A DNA stretch of 64,000 nucleotides from Sebastes aleutianus (Eukaryota > Chordata > Actinopteri > Perciformes > Sebastidae): the NCBI GenBank assembly GCA_916700875.1, contig CAKAKS010000039.1:23395315-23459314 (forward strand), read 5' to 3'. The notes under the pieces were generated by a model, which searched no databases, was not told the DNA's origin, and was given only the letters and a program-made list of their open reading frames with translations. A program made the position numbers and the translations under genes. Position 1 is the stretch's first letter. Each line of letters begins with the position of its first letter. This document shows positions 1 through 12,739 of the stretch, piece by piece.

Positions 1-751
1 CCCTCCCCATACATTCTGCCTCCCCTAGCAACCATCGCCGGATGACTGAGAGGCTTTGTCCCCTCACAACGGGAGTCCACCATTGAACCCAGGAGCCCGT
101 AGCAACCAGAATTAGAGGGTGCCAGAAAGGGGTCTTTTTTTCTGTGAAACGGGGTGAAAGCTCTGTTCTTGTCCCTTCGTCTGGGATTCATATCAGGGGC
201 CTGAATGGCGTCCCCTCCTTCTTTTAAATGCTGGTGTAACGGAGCGTATGAAGGGGCTAGCGGCGAGCGGATAGGATCATGGTTAATCTGCTGTTCCTCT
301 CCACTGTGGTCCGATAGGGACACTTAAGCAGCCTCTGTGGACAGTTAGTGGCGTGGGGAGGCCTGTGGATACCTGGGGAGGCCGGAGCTGGGAGGTTCAG
401 CAGCAGGTTGCAAACACAAGAGGGAAAAAGTGACTGCCACTCAGATCATTTGCTCAAATAGGCCTAACTGTACCAGTACAGCAATATAAATATATACTCC
501 ACTACAAGTAAAAGTCCCTCATTCAAATGCATACTTAAAAGTATTATCAGCAAAATGTACTCAAACGTTACTGTAGTAACGTACTGGCTCTGCAGGAACA
601 TGCTTCTGTCACTGATATGACATTATCAGATTATTAGTCCTAGTGCGCTGGTGTGTGAGCAGCATTTGTTGGTGTAGTTGGTCAAGGTGGAGCTGATTTT
701 AACTTCTTTATAGAGGCATACAGTTAGGTATTTTAGTCCCTCCAGTGGGTC
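1..751. other. Intergenic, no gene seen
   Basis: No convincing coding exon. The first 420 bases are moderately GC-rich and contain two 'TAGCAACC' RFX-like half sites near 26 and 101, so the edge of a neighbouring gene's promoter is possible but unproven. Bases about 470-620 are a fragment of the same 'AAGTAAAAGTCC' DNA-transposon family that is intact just downstream. Confidence 0.4.
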
Positions 752-1205
752 CAGTGGTGGAAGAAGTATTCAGAGCCTTTACTCCACTAAAAGTATCAAT
801 GCCACCACTGGTGTAAAAATACTCCAAGTAAAAACTTGAAACTTGAAGTCCTGCATTCAAAAATGTTACCTAAAAGTATGCAAGTATTATCAGCAAAATG
901 TACTTAAAGTATCAAAAATAAAAGTACTCATTATGCAGAATGGTTATATACATTTTATTATTATTATTATTGACGCGTTAACGTGTATACAGGATTTCAT
1001 TCTTTAGCTAATTGAGGTAGAACCTTTAGACAGCGTTATGCACTTTACACCTTGTTACTTGGAAAGCAATTAGTGACTATAGCTGCAAATAAATACAGAG
1101 TAAAAAGTATGTTTCCCTCTGAAATGCATACAATGGTATTCAAGAAAAGTACAAATAGGCTACCTCAAATTTGAGTAAATATAGCCTACTTCTTTTCTAA
1201 CACTG
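752..1205. mobile_element. Non-autonomous hAT-like DNA transposon
   Basis: A 454-bp element with no coding capacity. It starts CAGTGGTGGAAGAAGTA and ends with an imperfect inverted copy (reverse complement of the end is CAGTGTTAGAAAAGAAGTA). It is flanked by 8-bp direct repeats with one mismatch, AGTGGGTC at 744-751 and AGTGGGTG at 1206-1213, the target-site size of the hAT superfamily. Related fragments lie near 470-620, 17265-17550 and 19370-19845. Confidence 0.7.
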
Positions 1206-2762
1206 AGTGGGTGTAGATCATTTTTAAAGGCCACACAAATTTGTATTATTTTTTTTTACTTTTCTCTAATCTTTGCTGTTATTTGTGAAACTATTGAAAA
1301 TTTTACAGCTTTGGGCCTCAAACAATTCTTTAATGCAACAATCTGATAAGTTAAGAAGTGAAATCACTCAGCTGGAAGTGCTAACAGCTCATAGACATGT
1401 GAAACGTGATGAAGGGCCACAGCTGGACACTGCTTTTTAAGCAAAGGGCCACAAGCCAAAAAGGTTGTGAGCCAATACATTTTATTTTATAAGCTTATCA
1501 TATTTTTTTATGTAAAGCTGCAGCTGTATCTGTCAAATAAAATTCCCTCTGAAAGTATTTGAATACAAGTACTTAAGAACATGAATAAATGAACTTGGTC
1601 ACTTTCCAGCACTGGTGATGAGTACGGGACTGATGTTGGGACATTATGGCGCTCAATAAGTGCTGGTGTTGTGCATCGAAAAGACCGTCCAGATGTAAAT
1701 GTTCAGAGAGGTTTTTGGAGATGCACCTGCTGGGAAGTAACCTTTAGGGGATACTGAAGCTGCACGAAACGTGAGCAGATTAAGTATAGAGAGAAAAGAG
1801 TGAGGGCTTGAATAGTTTATGACCAGTTCTATGGACTTGTGGTTTCTTTCAATGGGGGCTTTTACTGCTCTCTTTATAAGGGAGTGAACATGGATCCTTG
1901 AATACTTCTCTAACCGCTGCGGATCCTCGTAACTGTAAAGTGAATTCAGGGGAGTTTTTACTGCAGAGTGACTGACACTTATGTGTAAACTGTGATGAAT
2001 ACGCCGACAGCATAATCACCATCAGACATATTACATAATTTCCTTAGAATAATGGAAAATAAGAAAACAAATAGCCAGGTGCTCTAACACGACCTCCCAC
2101 GTTGCACTTAGCCCTGCGGTGCTCTGCACATTTTTACAGCAGCACGTATAGAAGATTACAAACTAATCTCAACCTACAAACAACATCACTGGCATGCAGA
2201 GAAAACATGCTTTTCCTGGTATGTTCTTTATCATTAATGAGCGTCTCCGCGGGCCCCTGTATGGGAGTGTGTTTTGTGCAGCTCCCATTCTAAGCTCCCG
2301 TCCCGGACCCTCGTTCCCACCCTCTCCTTTACCCCCCCTGACCTGTCAATCAAAGATCATGATTGAGCCCGGATGGCAGGCAGTCAGTCATCAGCAATGA
2401 AAAGTGAGGCCTCATTCTCTCTCTGTCCCTCCCCCTTTTCATGCCCCCTTGCCTCCTCAAGTTTTTCCATCTCACCTTCTTCTCTGTGGCCTCTCGCACC
2501 CCCTCCTCTGCTATCCCTGTACAGTTTGTGTTTTCCCCCTGTGGAAGTCACATCTGTGGTCAGTGTCTGTCGAAAGGAAGGTCTTCAAACATGGCTGTCA
2601 TGACGCCATAAGGCTCGTCAGAGAGGAAAGGCCTGGTATCATTTATAAATAAGACTGATTTAGTTTTAACAGGCCTCTGCGTTTGCCCTGTAAGTGGCTG
2701 ATGAATAAACATGAGCAGAGTTGGGGCGGGAACGGCATGGGGGTAGGATGAGAAGAGGCCCG

Positions 2763-2796
<34 letters not shown>

Positions 2797-3800
2797 TTGG
2801 GGGGTATCGGGGGGCAAAGGGGGAGCCTTTCTTCCCAGCAGGGCTGCATCTCGTTTAATTGGAGCACTTGTGGCACCATTACCTCCTTTACTCAAACACG
2901 TTACTGATGACAAAAGAAAACAGCACTAAGCCTGCCTTTGTTAGCGAGGAGACTGGACGAGGCGATGGATTCCTCGCTGCTACTCATGTGTGGGAATCAT
3001 CCGCACTCCCACCACGAGCTGCTGCTGCCCGCCGTTGATCAATGAAAACGCGGCGGCCAGGTGGACAGAAGACAGAGCACGTGGGAATTACAGCCGTCAT
3101 TAGAAAATGATGGACAGAAATAAACTTCATGGCGAAACAACATTCAGTATTTATAGACTTCATGGTCCATTCATTGAAAGACTGTTTCTCTTAGAATAAA
3201 TCTCCACATTTCTACCCATCAAGGGGCAAAAAAATAGCACCAATATTCAGCGTTTGAACCCACAGGAATTCTCTCAATCGATCAATTTAAATTGATAGAC
3301 TCCAGCATATGTGTGCAGCCCTGACGGTGACCTCGCCCTCTTGTTACCCTTTGACCCGAGGTCATGATGATGATGACGCTGGTCTGTAGTTTGTTTTTGG
3401 TCACCGCAGTGTCCCGAGAGAGCAATAAGGGTGTGACCTTTACCCTCCACAAGAGGGGACGCTGCACAAGGGCTATTAAATGAGGGAAACAACTTGTTTC
3501 CTCCTCTTTTAATTGGTCAATTTTGATTTTTTTTAATCCATTATTTTCTACAAAATCGCTCAATTACTAATAAATAAGTAATTAGTAATAAGTAATAATT
3601 CAATAAAATTGGCACAATAGATATCAAGCAATTACAACAATGTATTAATAATTCTTTATTAATTTTCAAAATTACATTACCATTAAACTTTTCAAAACAG
3701 CATGACATAAATATTCTACCTTGTGCGTCTAAATGTACAAACATTCGCTTTTGACAAAATCGTTCATTTTCAGATTGATAACGTGGATAAAAATATCCGA
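1206..3800. other. Intergenic, mostly unannotated
   Basis: No exon could be supported. It holds a (TG)n run at about 2766-2794, a CT-rich stretch near 2415-2530, an inverted TCAATCA/TGATTGA pair at 2346-2366, and a GC-richer stretch at about 2940-3110 that could be a regulatory element. The short open frames here are chance frames in low-complexity DNA. Confidence 0.4.
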
Positions 3801-4017
3801 TATCACTTTACTTTAACCCTCCTATTTAGCATTTATAAGCAGTACATAATACATTTATTATACACTGTAATGTAGCATTAAATCAGTGTTTATTAATTAA
3901 CAACTCTTAAAAATATCCTTGTTTGCGCTACATTATAGTGTCTTATAAGACATTTATAAAGTGTTTATATAATGCTTATAAATACTAAGTGAGGGTGGGT
4001 TCAAGTAAAGTGTTACC
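3801..4017. mobile_element. Short inverted-repeat element (MITE-like)
   Basis: The left end (TATCACTTTACTTTAACCC..ATTTATAAGC) and the reverse complement of the right end (GGTAACACTTTACTTGAACCC..ATTTATAAGC) match over about 45 bp. The interior is AT-rich and non-coding. The 'GGTAACACTTTACTTGAA' terminus is a very common fish repeat end. Exact boundaries and target duplication were not resolved. Confidence 0.6.
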
Positions 4018-4733
4018 AAACAAAAATATCACCGCTTTTCTTTTTAAAATCTATAATCGGTAACATGATAGATAACTCTCATTACATCTCAGTGTAAAAC
4101 TTCTCCATGAAGACACACAAAATGATTTAAGTTCTGTTCTTTTAATGCATCCTATTGCAATATAGGGAAAAGCAACTATGCAAATAAACGTATAACAAAT
4201 GAAGCTGACAGAATAAAGGTGACAAAAAAGTCTGTGTATTCTGTTCAAATGTGACCGTCAGTTTGTTACGTCACACGGACAGAAAAAAAATCTAAATCAG
4301 GAAAAACAAAGATGTGAAAGCTCCTGAGGAAAATCCAGTGTAAAGTGCAACTCAAGTGGGTCTGAAGCAAACGTAATACAAAATTAAATATATTCCTCTC
4401 ACAACCACTTATAGAAGCCATGGTTATTATGGTCATGTTTTAAGTCAGTTTTAGTCGAGCACTGAGCCTTTACGTCTTGTTTTATGTGAAACAAGAGGCT
4501 ACAGTTTTAAGATTATTTACTTTAAATGTTGAAATGAGGCAAATCCCTCCCTTTGTACCAAGATAATGCCACTCACGTTTAATACCAATATTTGATTGAA
4601 TATCAATTGATTTTAACTGAAAATAAATATGTTGGAAAACAGAAAATATCTTATTCCACTGGCAGATTGTTTCACTTCAAAAAACAAACAAAAAGACATA
4701 CAATCACTGTATGAAAAATAACTGTTTTTTGGC

Positions 4734-7700
4734 CTAGCGTCCGGTCTGCTCCATGGAGAAATTTGATTCCGTTCTGAAAATAAAGAGCATCACATAATTT
4801 GTGAAAAAACAATGAAACTTCATAGAAAAGTTGTGTCTTACAGTGTGTGGTGTCACGGTTTAGATAATGTCTTTTTCTTCTATGAACTGTGGATGTTCCC
4901 GTATATATTTCTCTACTGGGTATATTACACTGACGGTTCAGTTATGTCTAATAGTATCATTTTCATTTCCACAGTAAACATGACTGCAAGGTCACTTTGA
5001 GGAGCAGCACAGGCGGAGCTGTGCTGTGAAAAGCCCCCATCAACAAACAGCACAGGTGAGCTTCACTTGGAAGACACAGAGCACAGAGTCCACGTGAGCA
5101 TTTCATAATCTCGCAAGCACTGAATGACAGGAACAGGGATGTATGTATATGTATATGTATATATTCCCAACAAAGGGCAGGAATTACTATGAGTCACATG
5201 TAGTCTCTGCTGCCACCAAGAGGATGCTGAATGCAACAATAAAGTAAAGTCACTGTTGTACCTGCATGGTCTGTTTGGTGTGAGAATAGCATGACTCCAT
5301 GACCAAAACACTGTAAATAGATAAACTAAGAGGACACTTACACGTCTTTGTTCCGCATGTGGTTGTTGTACTGAAGGACAGGGGGGACGGCCTCTTCATC
5401 CTCAGGAAGCTGTGAACAATTACAGTTTTGTCATCATGACTCAGGGGAAAGTATAACAACCACGTGATCAACCAACTAAAACAACCAGAAACATGTCTGA
5501 TGCTGTGGGCACTTTGTGTCATAAGATGGAAAAATGATGAAGCGTTTCTTTGTAAATAGAGGTGGCAGAATGACGATGGCACATTCACTCACTTACACAA
5601 CGAGTGGAAAAACCGGGTGAGGAACACAAAACAGTAAAACTTTTCCGTTCAAGAACAGCAAAACAAACTAAAAGTATGTCTAGCATTGTCACTCAAAGGG
5701 CTGCCAACTAATCAGGGTCCATTGTGACCGTTTCGCCTGAAGTAAATTACATTTGATCTGAACTGCATTTATCAAACATTACAAAAAACACCCATCAAAC
5801 AAAATCATTGAAACATATTATATCTGGTATTCATTCTGGGCAATTTCACAATCTCTGTGGGGTGAACTACTGACTGAATTGTGACTTGATATTGACATTT
5901 CAAACTGTAAAAAAAACTCTTTATGGATGTAAAGAGTAGCCTCTCACCTCCCAGTAGGGCTCATCATCAAAACAGTTGTCATCTGCAGGATCTCCCCAGA
6001 TAGGTAATCTTAAAATACAACCTGAGAAGAATACAAATAAAGTCATTATCCCAACACACACAGTCCACCATCCACTGTATGCAAACACACCCAGCTCATT
6101 CAAACACAGTAATCTCACATTTATTTACATTTCGGCTATATGGGCAAACTGAAGGGTGGTTGCAGTTGTGGTTATTCCTTACCGACAAGGATGCCTCCTC
6201 CCACACCAAAGCAGATAGCCACACAGAGGCCTGCAGCCTGGTGACCACCCTGCCGTGTGGGTACCATGTCTTTGAAATCACCCTCAAAGTCAAAGGTGTT
6301 AATGAGCCTTCAATACAAAAAAGGGGCGTTCTTTCAGAACAAAAGACCACATTTGGCCACAAGAATACAAATATCCTTTTTACTGGTTGATAATCTTCTA
6401 TCCATAGCAAGGACCACTCACCCTTCTCGGCCATAAACGGACTCTGATGCAGCTGCGGCCGTAATGGCTCCCACAATGCCACCGATGACTCCCGGCATGG
6501 CATGCAGGTTATGGATTCCACACGTGTCCTGGATCTTCAGGTACTTCTCCATGAAAGGCTGAGAGAGACAGTTGGGATTAGCTGAACTAACTTAAACAGT
6601 TTAATTTGACTTAGTATTAGACTGACAGTTGACTTAAGAGCAGTAAAAGTAATGAGGCAATCCACCTTGTGTGTTTAAGGAGGTATATCTACTTAACTCT
6701 AATTCAGCAAAGACAAACCTAGTTAGAATAAACCAGCAAATTAAAAATTTTGCTACGTACAGTTTTATATGACTGTGGAGAGTTAAAGTGTTTTGTATTT
6801 TCATTTCTGTAGCTAATTGCCTGGATTGACTGATGAACACTTTCAAAAACTAAACTGAAGCTTGTCTCATACTAGCTACAACACAATAACCCAGATAAAC
6901 ACCACACCGTGAGGTAGATATATCCCAGTGTGGAGATGATACCACAGCAGAATCCTACGATCAGAGAGCCGTAGGGCATCAGCATGAACTCTGCTGCAGT
7001 TCCCACCGCAACGCCTCCAGCTAGAGTGGAGTTCTGGATGTGAACCTGGAAAAAGACATGAGCAGAAAAAATGCATCTGTTAGTAACAGAAGAAAAACTG
7101 TTTGATCTCTCTTTACTGAACGATGAGTTCACTGTATCAGATGAAACAGAGTACGCATCCAATAATTTCACGGTAAAATGAAGTTTGAGTTTGTTCAGGT
7201 GGGGCACAAAAGTCATGCATATTCTGACAATTCAGCATAAGTACTGTCAGCTTGACAAATATCCACACCTCCTTTTATCATAATTATGTCCATCATACAT
7301 AATAGCTTAACTTTATGAGTGTTACCATGTCTAGTTTTCCGTGCTTCTGGAAGAGGCTGGAGATGGCCACAGTAGTGAGCACAGTTGAGGCCAAAGCCAG
7401 GTAGGTGTTGATGGCTGCTCTGTGCTGCCCGTCCCCGTGGTCTGTGATGGCTGAGTTGAAGCTGGGCCAGAACATCCACAGGAAGAGGGTGCCTATACAG
7501 AAAGCAAGGGTGGACCTTTCAGATCCAGCAGATCCACACAGTACCTCCAGAAAGTATTGTGACAATAAATATGAATCAGTATGTAATTAAGATCACGCCC
7601 ACCAATCATGGCAAAGACATCCGAGTGGTAGACGGAGCCCTGCAGACGGCTGCTCTGGTCCAGGCCCGGTCGATAGAGCATCCACGAGATGGAAAGACCG

Positions 7701-10272
7701 TAATAACCTCCAAATGTGTGGATCACCATGGAGCCTCCAGCATCTCTGGCCTTCAGGGAAGCAAATATTAGCATTAGTGGCAGTAGGTTACAGCTATAAG
7801 AAACAAAAAAAACATTGTTTTTCAACTTACATGTATGAGATTCAGGATGATGTATTCCTCCACAGCAAACAGTGTGACCCCAAACAGAGTCATAACCAGC
7901 AGCTGGACCGCACTGACTTTACCAAGCACCGCCCCGTAGGCTATCAAGCAGCCCGCCACACAGAAGTCAGCGTTGATCAGGCTGAGGGGAGGAAAACACA
8001 GTCAAAACGTAATATGAGATCAATTGTAATCTGTACTCGCCAAATATTAGACAGTATTTATATTGGCTGAGGATGCACCTATTCAACAACGGTAAACCAA
8101 ATAAAGAGTACAACCATTCAGGAACAATGAAATCATTTTGAGCACTGACGCCATTACATAATCTAATCTAGTTATTATACTTTTTGTCTGATGACACAGA
8201 GTGACTTCAACAGTATCATCTTCTCAGTCTGAGTTTCCGTTTACCTTCCAGCTACTGAGTCCACAAACACTAAATGTTCCTGGTAATATCTTTAAGAGTC
8301 AGTCAGACTGGTTTCTCACTCTCACTGTGTTTTTCTACGGAAAGCATGCAGGTGGAAACGTATTGCCATCATACACTGTGGCGACCCCCTCTGGCCCTGT
8401 CTGCCTGTTACTTGGCTTGTGTAACTGCACCATACATACTTTTCAATTCCTATTTTGATCTTTCCATCAGTGTAGTCCAGGGAGTGGAACCAGCCTTGCA
8501 TCAGCAGCGCCCATTGGAGGCCGAAAGCTGCGATGAGGAAGTTGTAACCCACTGCGCCGAAACTGTAGCGCTTAAGAAATGTCATCAGGAAGCCAAATCC
8601 AACAAAGATCATCACATGGACGTCCTGGAAACCTGGGCAAAAACAGGAGAAGGGAGAGGTGAGGAGGATCATAGGAAATGGCACAAAGGGGAGGAAAGGG
8701 TGAGGGGTTTCCACATCCAAATCAAATTGGAGGCAAAGTATTATGAAAATAAAGAAATGAAACAAGGATTCTGCAAAACTAGGTATCAAGTTACGTCGTT
8801 TTTTTTTCAATCATCCTCTCATTCCTCTGTCTTGTTGAGATGTGTCCTCCGTTAGACGATCAATATTGCCTTACATTTTCGTATTATCGCAGTATCCAAT
8901 GGTGTTATCAGTACATTGCTAATTCAGTAATCAGGGTTATTATAACCAATCACCTTTTATGTAAATGAATAGTTCCTACTTATGAATGAAATGACATATG
9001 AACTGTTATTGAGTACGTTTTGGGATATATATATATATATATACAGTATACACACACAAAATAGAGTTTTATGTTTGAGCCTTTTCACCTTTTCTGTAAC
9101 AGGTGGCTCTTTGTGAGACAGTTCATATCAACTGTAACCAACATAAACCAGCCCGTATCATTTACAGCATAATACTGTAACCTCCTGGCACACCTCATGA
9201 TACAATAGGTTCCCACTGACTGTGAAACATGATAGTTTGTATAGAAAATATTACAGCCCAAATCCTACATCACATGAGATTAGATGTATGTTTTACAGCC
9301 TAACAGACAACAAATGTTTCAGGCATTTTCAGACTGTCGTGTCGTGTCAACACTGTCGTGGGTGCAGTGTTGCGAAAGAAGGTCCCATGACTTTAGGATG
9401 AGGTGCCATTAGTGTCCAGACAACAAACTGTGTCAGGACGAACATTCATCATCCGACATCCAACACCATGGCTGAGATGGCTTCACGATAGCCTGACACT
9501 GACACTGTGTGTCGTCTGGGAAGTGTAGAATACAACCACACCCCAAAATTGCAGGCATTACAGGATATATATATTTTTAAAAAATTAAAATATAATTCAA
9601 TTCAGTGTTCTTTATTGGCATGAATGTTACAAGGACAATATTACCAAAGAGTCAAGTAATTGTGAGATAATAAAGAAAAAAATATATAGTTATATACTGT
9701 ATATATGCATACTAGTCAGCTAAAGTTAAACTGGAAAGAAAAGCCCGAGGGGAGTCAAACCCCCGGGGGAAATGTGCATCTGTGGGTGTCGGAGCCTCGT
9801 CAGCAAAGTAGGAATAATCTGATAGGTCAACAGAAGTAGAGACAAATATTAATAAAACGATAAAACAATGAGCTAAATGTGCAGACATTTGGATGCATTT
9901 AGATATTAAGTTTATAGTATAAAGGTAGATGTGTTAAGGGTTGCTAGATTAACACATTAAGAAATAAAAGTGATGAGATATTAGGCCTTTGGAGAAGAGA
10001 GTATTATTAGAGAAAGAAGAAATAAAAGAATCAAAATGAAGTCACTTACTTGGATATCTGTAGTAGAAGTCATTCTCAATGTCACTTGATATATTGTTAG
10101 CTTTTCTGTGCTCTATCCAGTGTGGATTCGACTCTTCATTGTAACGAATAAAAACCCCAAACAAGATGATCATGGCTGTTTGCCACACAATGCAAACTAT
10201 TGGAAGACTGATACGAACATTAGTGTTCTTCGTGCGGTCGCACAGTTCCCTGAAGCTTTGAATACAGCCCAT
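4734..10272 (-). CDS. rhcg: Rh family C glycoprotein (ammonia channel)
   Basis: Predicted 487-aa Rh/ammonium-transporter protein, close to the usual RHCG length. Coding exons on the minus strand: 10272-10050, 8632-8440, 7981-7831, 7750-7603, 7492-7326, 7045-6908, 6558-6422, 6307-6183, 6021-5948, 5409-5342, 4773-4734; all phases join. It moves NH3/NH4+ across epithelial plasma membranes, in fish mainly in gill. Seen: N-glycosylation site NIS in the first extracellular loop (exon 1), the signature [10 protein letters not shown] (exon 2), and the two conserved pore histidines in [11 protein letters not shown] (exon 4) and [11 protein letters not shown] (exon 7). The '[11 protein letters not shown]' segment fits Rhcg rather than Rhbg. 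The last exon encodes only 13 residues ending [11 protein letters not shown]. The exon 4 donor is weak (G|GTGGGC). Which of the fish rhcg paralogues it is cannot be decided here. Confidence 0.95.
8633..10049. other. rhcg intron 1
   Basis: Largest rhcg intron. It contains an (AT)n run at about 9027-9044 and, at about 9590-9665, a fragment resembling a LINE 3' tail on the minus strand (ATAAAGAACACTGAATTGAA in that orientation). No other exon seen. Confidence 0.6.
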
Positions 10273-11408
10273 TGTTAGTTTTGCTCTTTGCCCTTTTCTT
10301 TTTTAAGTTATAAGTGCTGCAGCTGAATTATTTAAGAGAGCCGTCCTCTGCAAAAGTGACTTTAAAGCCCCTGAGCATCTTAAGCACAAGTGAAGATGAG
10401 CAAAGATGGGTGTTTGCTTTGACATGAGGACACTCCCACCGTCACTCCCTCCACTACTGCACTAGTAGGCCCTAGACACTTCTCAGGTGGTGACACATCT
10501 TAAGTTATAGATGCATCTTAATGCTTTATAATAATTTAATATTTTCCCCCAGCATTTTATATAGCAGAGTATAAATCATCACACAATGTAAACACGGTAC
10601 TGCTACTAAGGTTTTGAGGTAGAGGACAGGAGAGCAAGCAGGAGAAAGATGATGTTTACTAGGACATCTTGTCAACAGATTTTGTTTGTTATACTTGTCT
10701 GTTAAGATATCAGCAATCCAGTTGACAGCTTGAGGGGGTTACATGGTTATGAAATGTTCTTTCTACTCCCTTAACACAAACACTGTCAGAGAAAGATAAA
10801 CAGGCTTTTAAGCTTGCCTCTATGGTAAAGGCTTCTACACAACACTTCCAACTTTCATTTTCTTCCTGCTGGTCAGAGGGTGGGGACGTTCTCTGTACAG
10901 GGCTGATCCTCTGAAGCATTAACTGTAAATAATGCGTATCCATGCTGGGCCCCATTAGAAAGATGCACGACAGGTTTGAGTCAGTCAAGCAACACAGACG
11001 CTGGGTTCAAGGATGAGACAAGGGTCCAGCTTTTATTCACTAGTTAAATTGTTTCTGCACTGTTGTACAGGCAAATTGTAAAAAGAAAATCCATTTTAGT
11101 TTAACATTTAAACTGTTTTATTTAGTTTATGTGCTCAGAGAATTGACAAAACATGACATTTGTGTTAAATAAAAAACGTATGGTATAGTAATTACGACTT
11201 GAAGAACTAAACTTGAGTAATTAAAACTGTGTGGTTCAGCAAAATATGAAAATACACTCTCTTATAAGAATTATATTATTTTTATAATATTATGATGGGA
11301 AGTTGTTGAGGGCCTTGCTGTCGCAATTTCAACACAACACATTCAGTACTTTGGACATGATTGTGATTCGGAAGATTGAGATGCTGAGCATGATAAAATC
11401 ATGCAAAT
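10273..11408. other. rhcg upstream region, no gene seen
   Basis: This should hold the rhcg promoter and 5' UTR. No TATA box or clear factor cluster could be assigned. No coding exon on either strand is supported. Confidence 0.4.
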
Positions 11409-11575
11409 CATTGTGTTTCCTTTAGAGTTAGATAAGAAGATTGATATCGCCCTCATCTCTGTACGGTAGATATATGTCTACATATGCCACGGAGCCTGTA
11501 GCCGGTTAGCTTAGCATAAAGACTGGAAACGAGGAAACAGGATAAAACAGGCAAAGCTCACATAATAACATAAAA
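11409..11575 (+). repeat. Dispersed fish repeat, plus-oriented fragment
   Basis: Contains the motif chain AGTTAGATAAGAAGATTGAT .. TCTGTACGGTA .. GCCGGTTAGCTTAGCATAAAG .. ACTGGAAAC, which I recognise as a very common fish interspersed repeat. A second copy lies in the opposite orientation at about 12740-13070, on the other side of the Tc1-like element. Confidence 0.6.
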
Positions 11576-11580
11576 GGGGA

Positions 11581-12730
11581 AAAAAAAGTTCAGAAACTTG
11601 TGTTTGGTGGATTAATTCTCTGTTGTGACAATGCCAATTGGCGTTGTATTTTACATCGTTGGAAAGCCTGTTTATTTACCTTCGCAATGATGTGGGTAGC
11701 GCCCAAGAAAAATTTGCCAAAATGCTCTGCCAATGGTAAACAGTGTATTCTCATAAGGCTACCAGGAAGTCTGCAATGACTGCCCTTCACCGTCAGGCCC
11801 GTTTGCGCTGGTGTTGACAACACAGACACAGAACTTGAACCTGTGGGGGAATGTCATGTTCAGTGATGAGTCCAGGTTCTGTCTGCGAAAGTTGGATGGC
11901 AGGGTCAAAGTATGGAGACGACGCGGAGAACGCTATGCTGATTGTTGCACCGATGGAGTAACAGCTTTTGGTGGAGGCAGTGTCATGGTGTGGGGGGGGC
12001 GGCATCTCCCTCACTGGCAAAACAAGGCTTGTCATCATTGAAGACCATCTCAATGCAGTGAGATATCGGGATGAGATCTGCAGCCAGTGGCGATCCCATA
12101 TCTCCACAATCTGGGACCTAACTTCCTGCTCCAAGAAACAACGCTCACCCCCACAGAGCCAGGGTTATCACAGACTACCTCCACAATGTGGGAGTAGAGA
12201 GAATGGAACGGCCTGCCAAGAGTCCAGACCTCATCCCAATTCAACACTTGTGGGATCAGCTTGGGCGTGTTGTACGTGTTAGAGTGACCAACACAACCAC
12301 GCTGGCTGACCTGCAACGAATCCTGGTTGAGGAATGGAACGCCATCCCACAGCAACGTGTAAGGGTTGCTACTGAGGCTCTTGACGGTGTATTAAATGAA
12401 TAAAGTGTAAAATAGCCAATATGTCTTGTTTGTTCCTTGTTACTGATAGAGAGTTCAATCATCCAATCCACCAAACAACTCAAAACAAGAGTCAATGCCA
12501 ACAGGAGAATACACTGTTTACCATCGGCAGAGCATTTTTGCAAATTTTTCTTGGGCGCTACCCACATAATCAGCTGTGCTGCTCATCCCACAAATGCATG
12601 ATCCTTACAAGTTGGACATCATTGTGAAGGTAAATAAACAGGCTTTCCAACGATGTAAAATACAATGCCAATTAGCATTGTAACAACAGAGAAATAATCC
12701 ACCAAACACAAGTTTCCAAACTTTTTTTCC
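11581..12730 (+). mobile_element. Tc1-like transposon with long inverted repeats
   Basis: Terminal inverted repeats share CTTGTGTTTGGTGGATTA and TGGAAAGCCTGTTTATTTAC. The left arm covers about 11591-11755 and the right arm about 12497-12717. The right arm carries 52 bp (about 12567-12618) missing from the left. A broken transposase lies between them. The outermost bases run into A/T and G/C tracts, so the ends and the expected TA duplication are not certain. Confidence 0.85.
11770..12403 (+). pseudogene. Tc1/mariner transposase remnant
   Basis: Pieces of a Tc1 transposase are readable in different frames: VMFSDESRFCLRKLDGRV, GGGSVMVWGG, ISLTGKTRLVIIE, LNAVRYRDEI, RMERPAKSPDLIPIQHLW, and the end IPQQRVRVATEALDGVLNE. 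The N-terminal DNA-binding half is absent: coding-like sequence starts directly after the left inverted repeat. There is a stop near 11818, a frameshift in the G run near 11990-12001, and further shifts between about 12070 and 12150. The region expected to carry the second catalytic Asp reads Asn in the recoverable frame. It cannot encode an active enzyme. Confidence 0.88.
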
Positions 12731-12739
12731 CCCAGTCTA

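Noticed and set aside
2560..2913. Minus-strand frame with a Thr-His run
   Set aside because: The run is only the translated (CA)n microsatellite; there are no splice sites or homologous features.
8274..8855. 193-codon plus-strand frame
   Set aside because: It lies opposite rhcg exon 2 and its introns, which explain the conserved part; it is a shadow frame.
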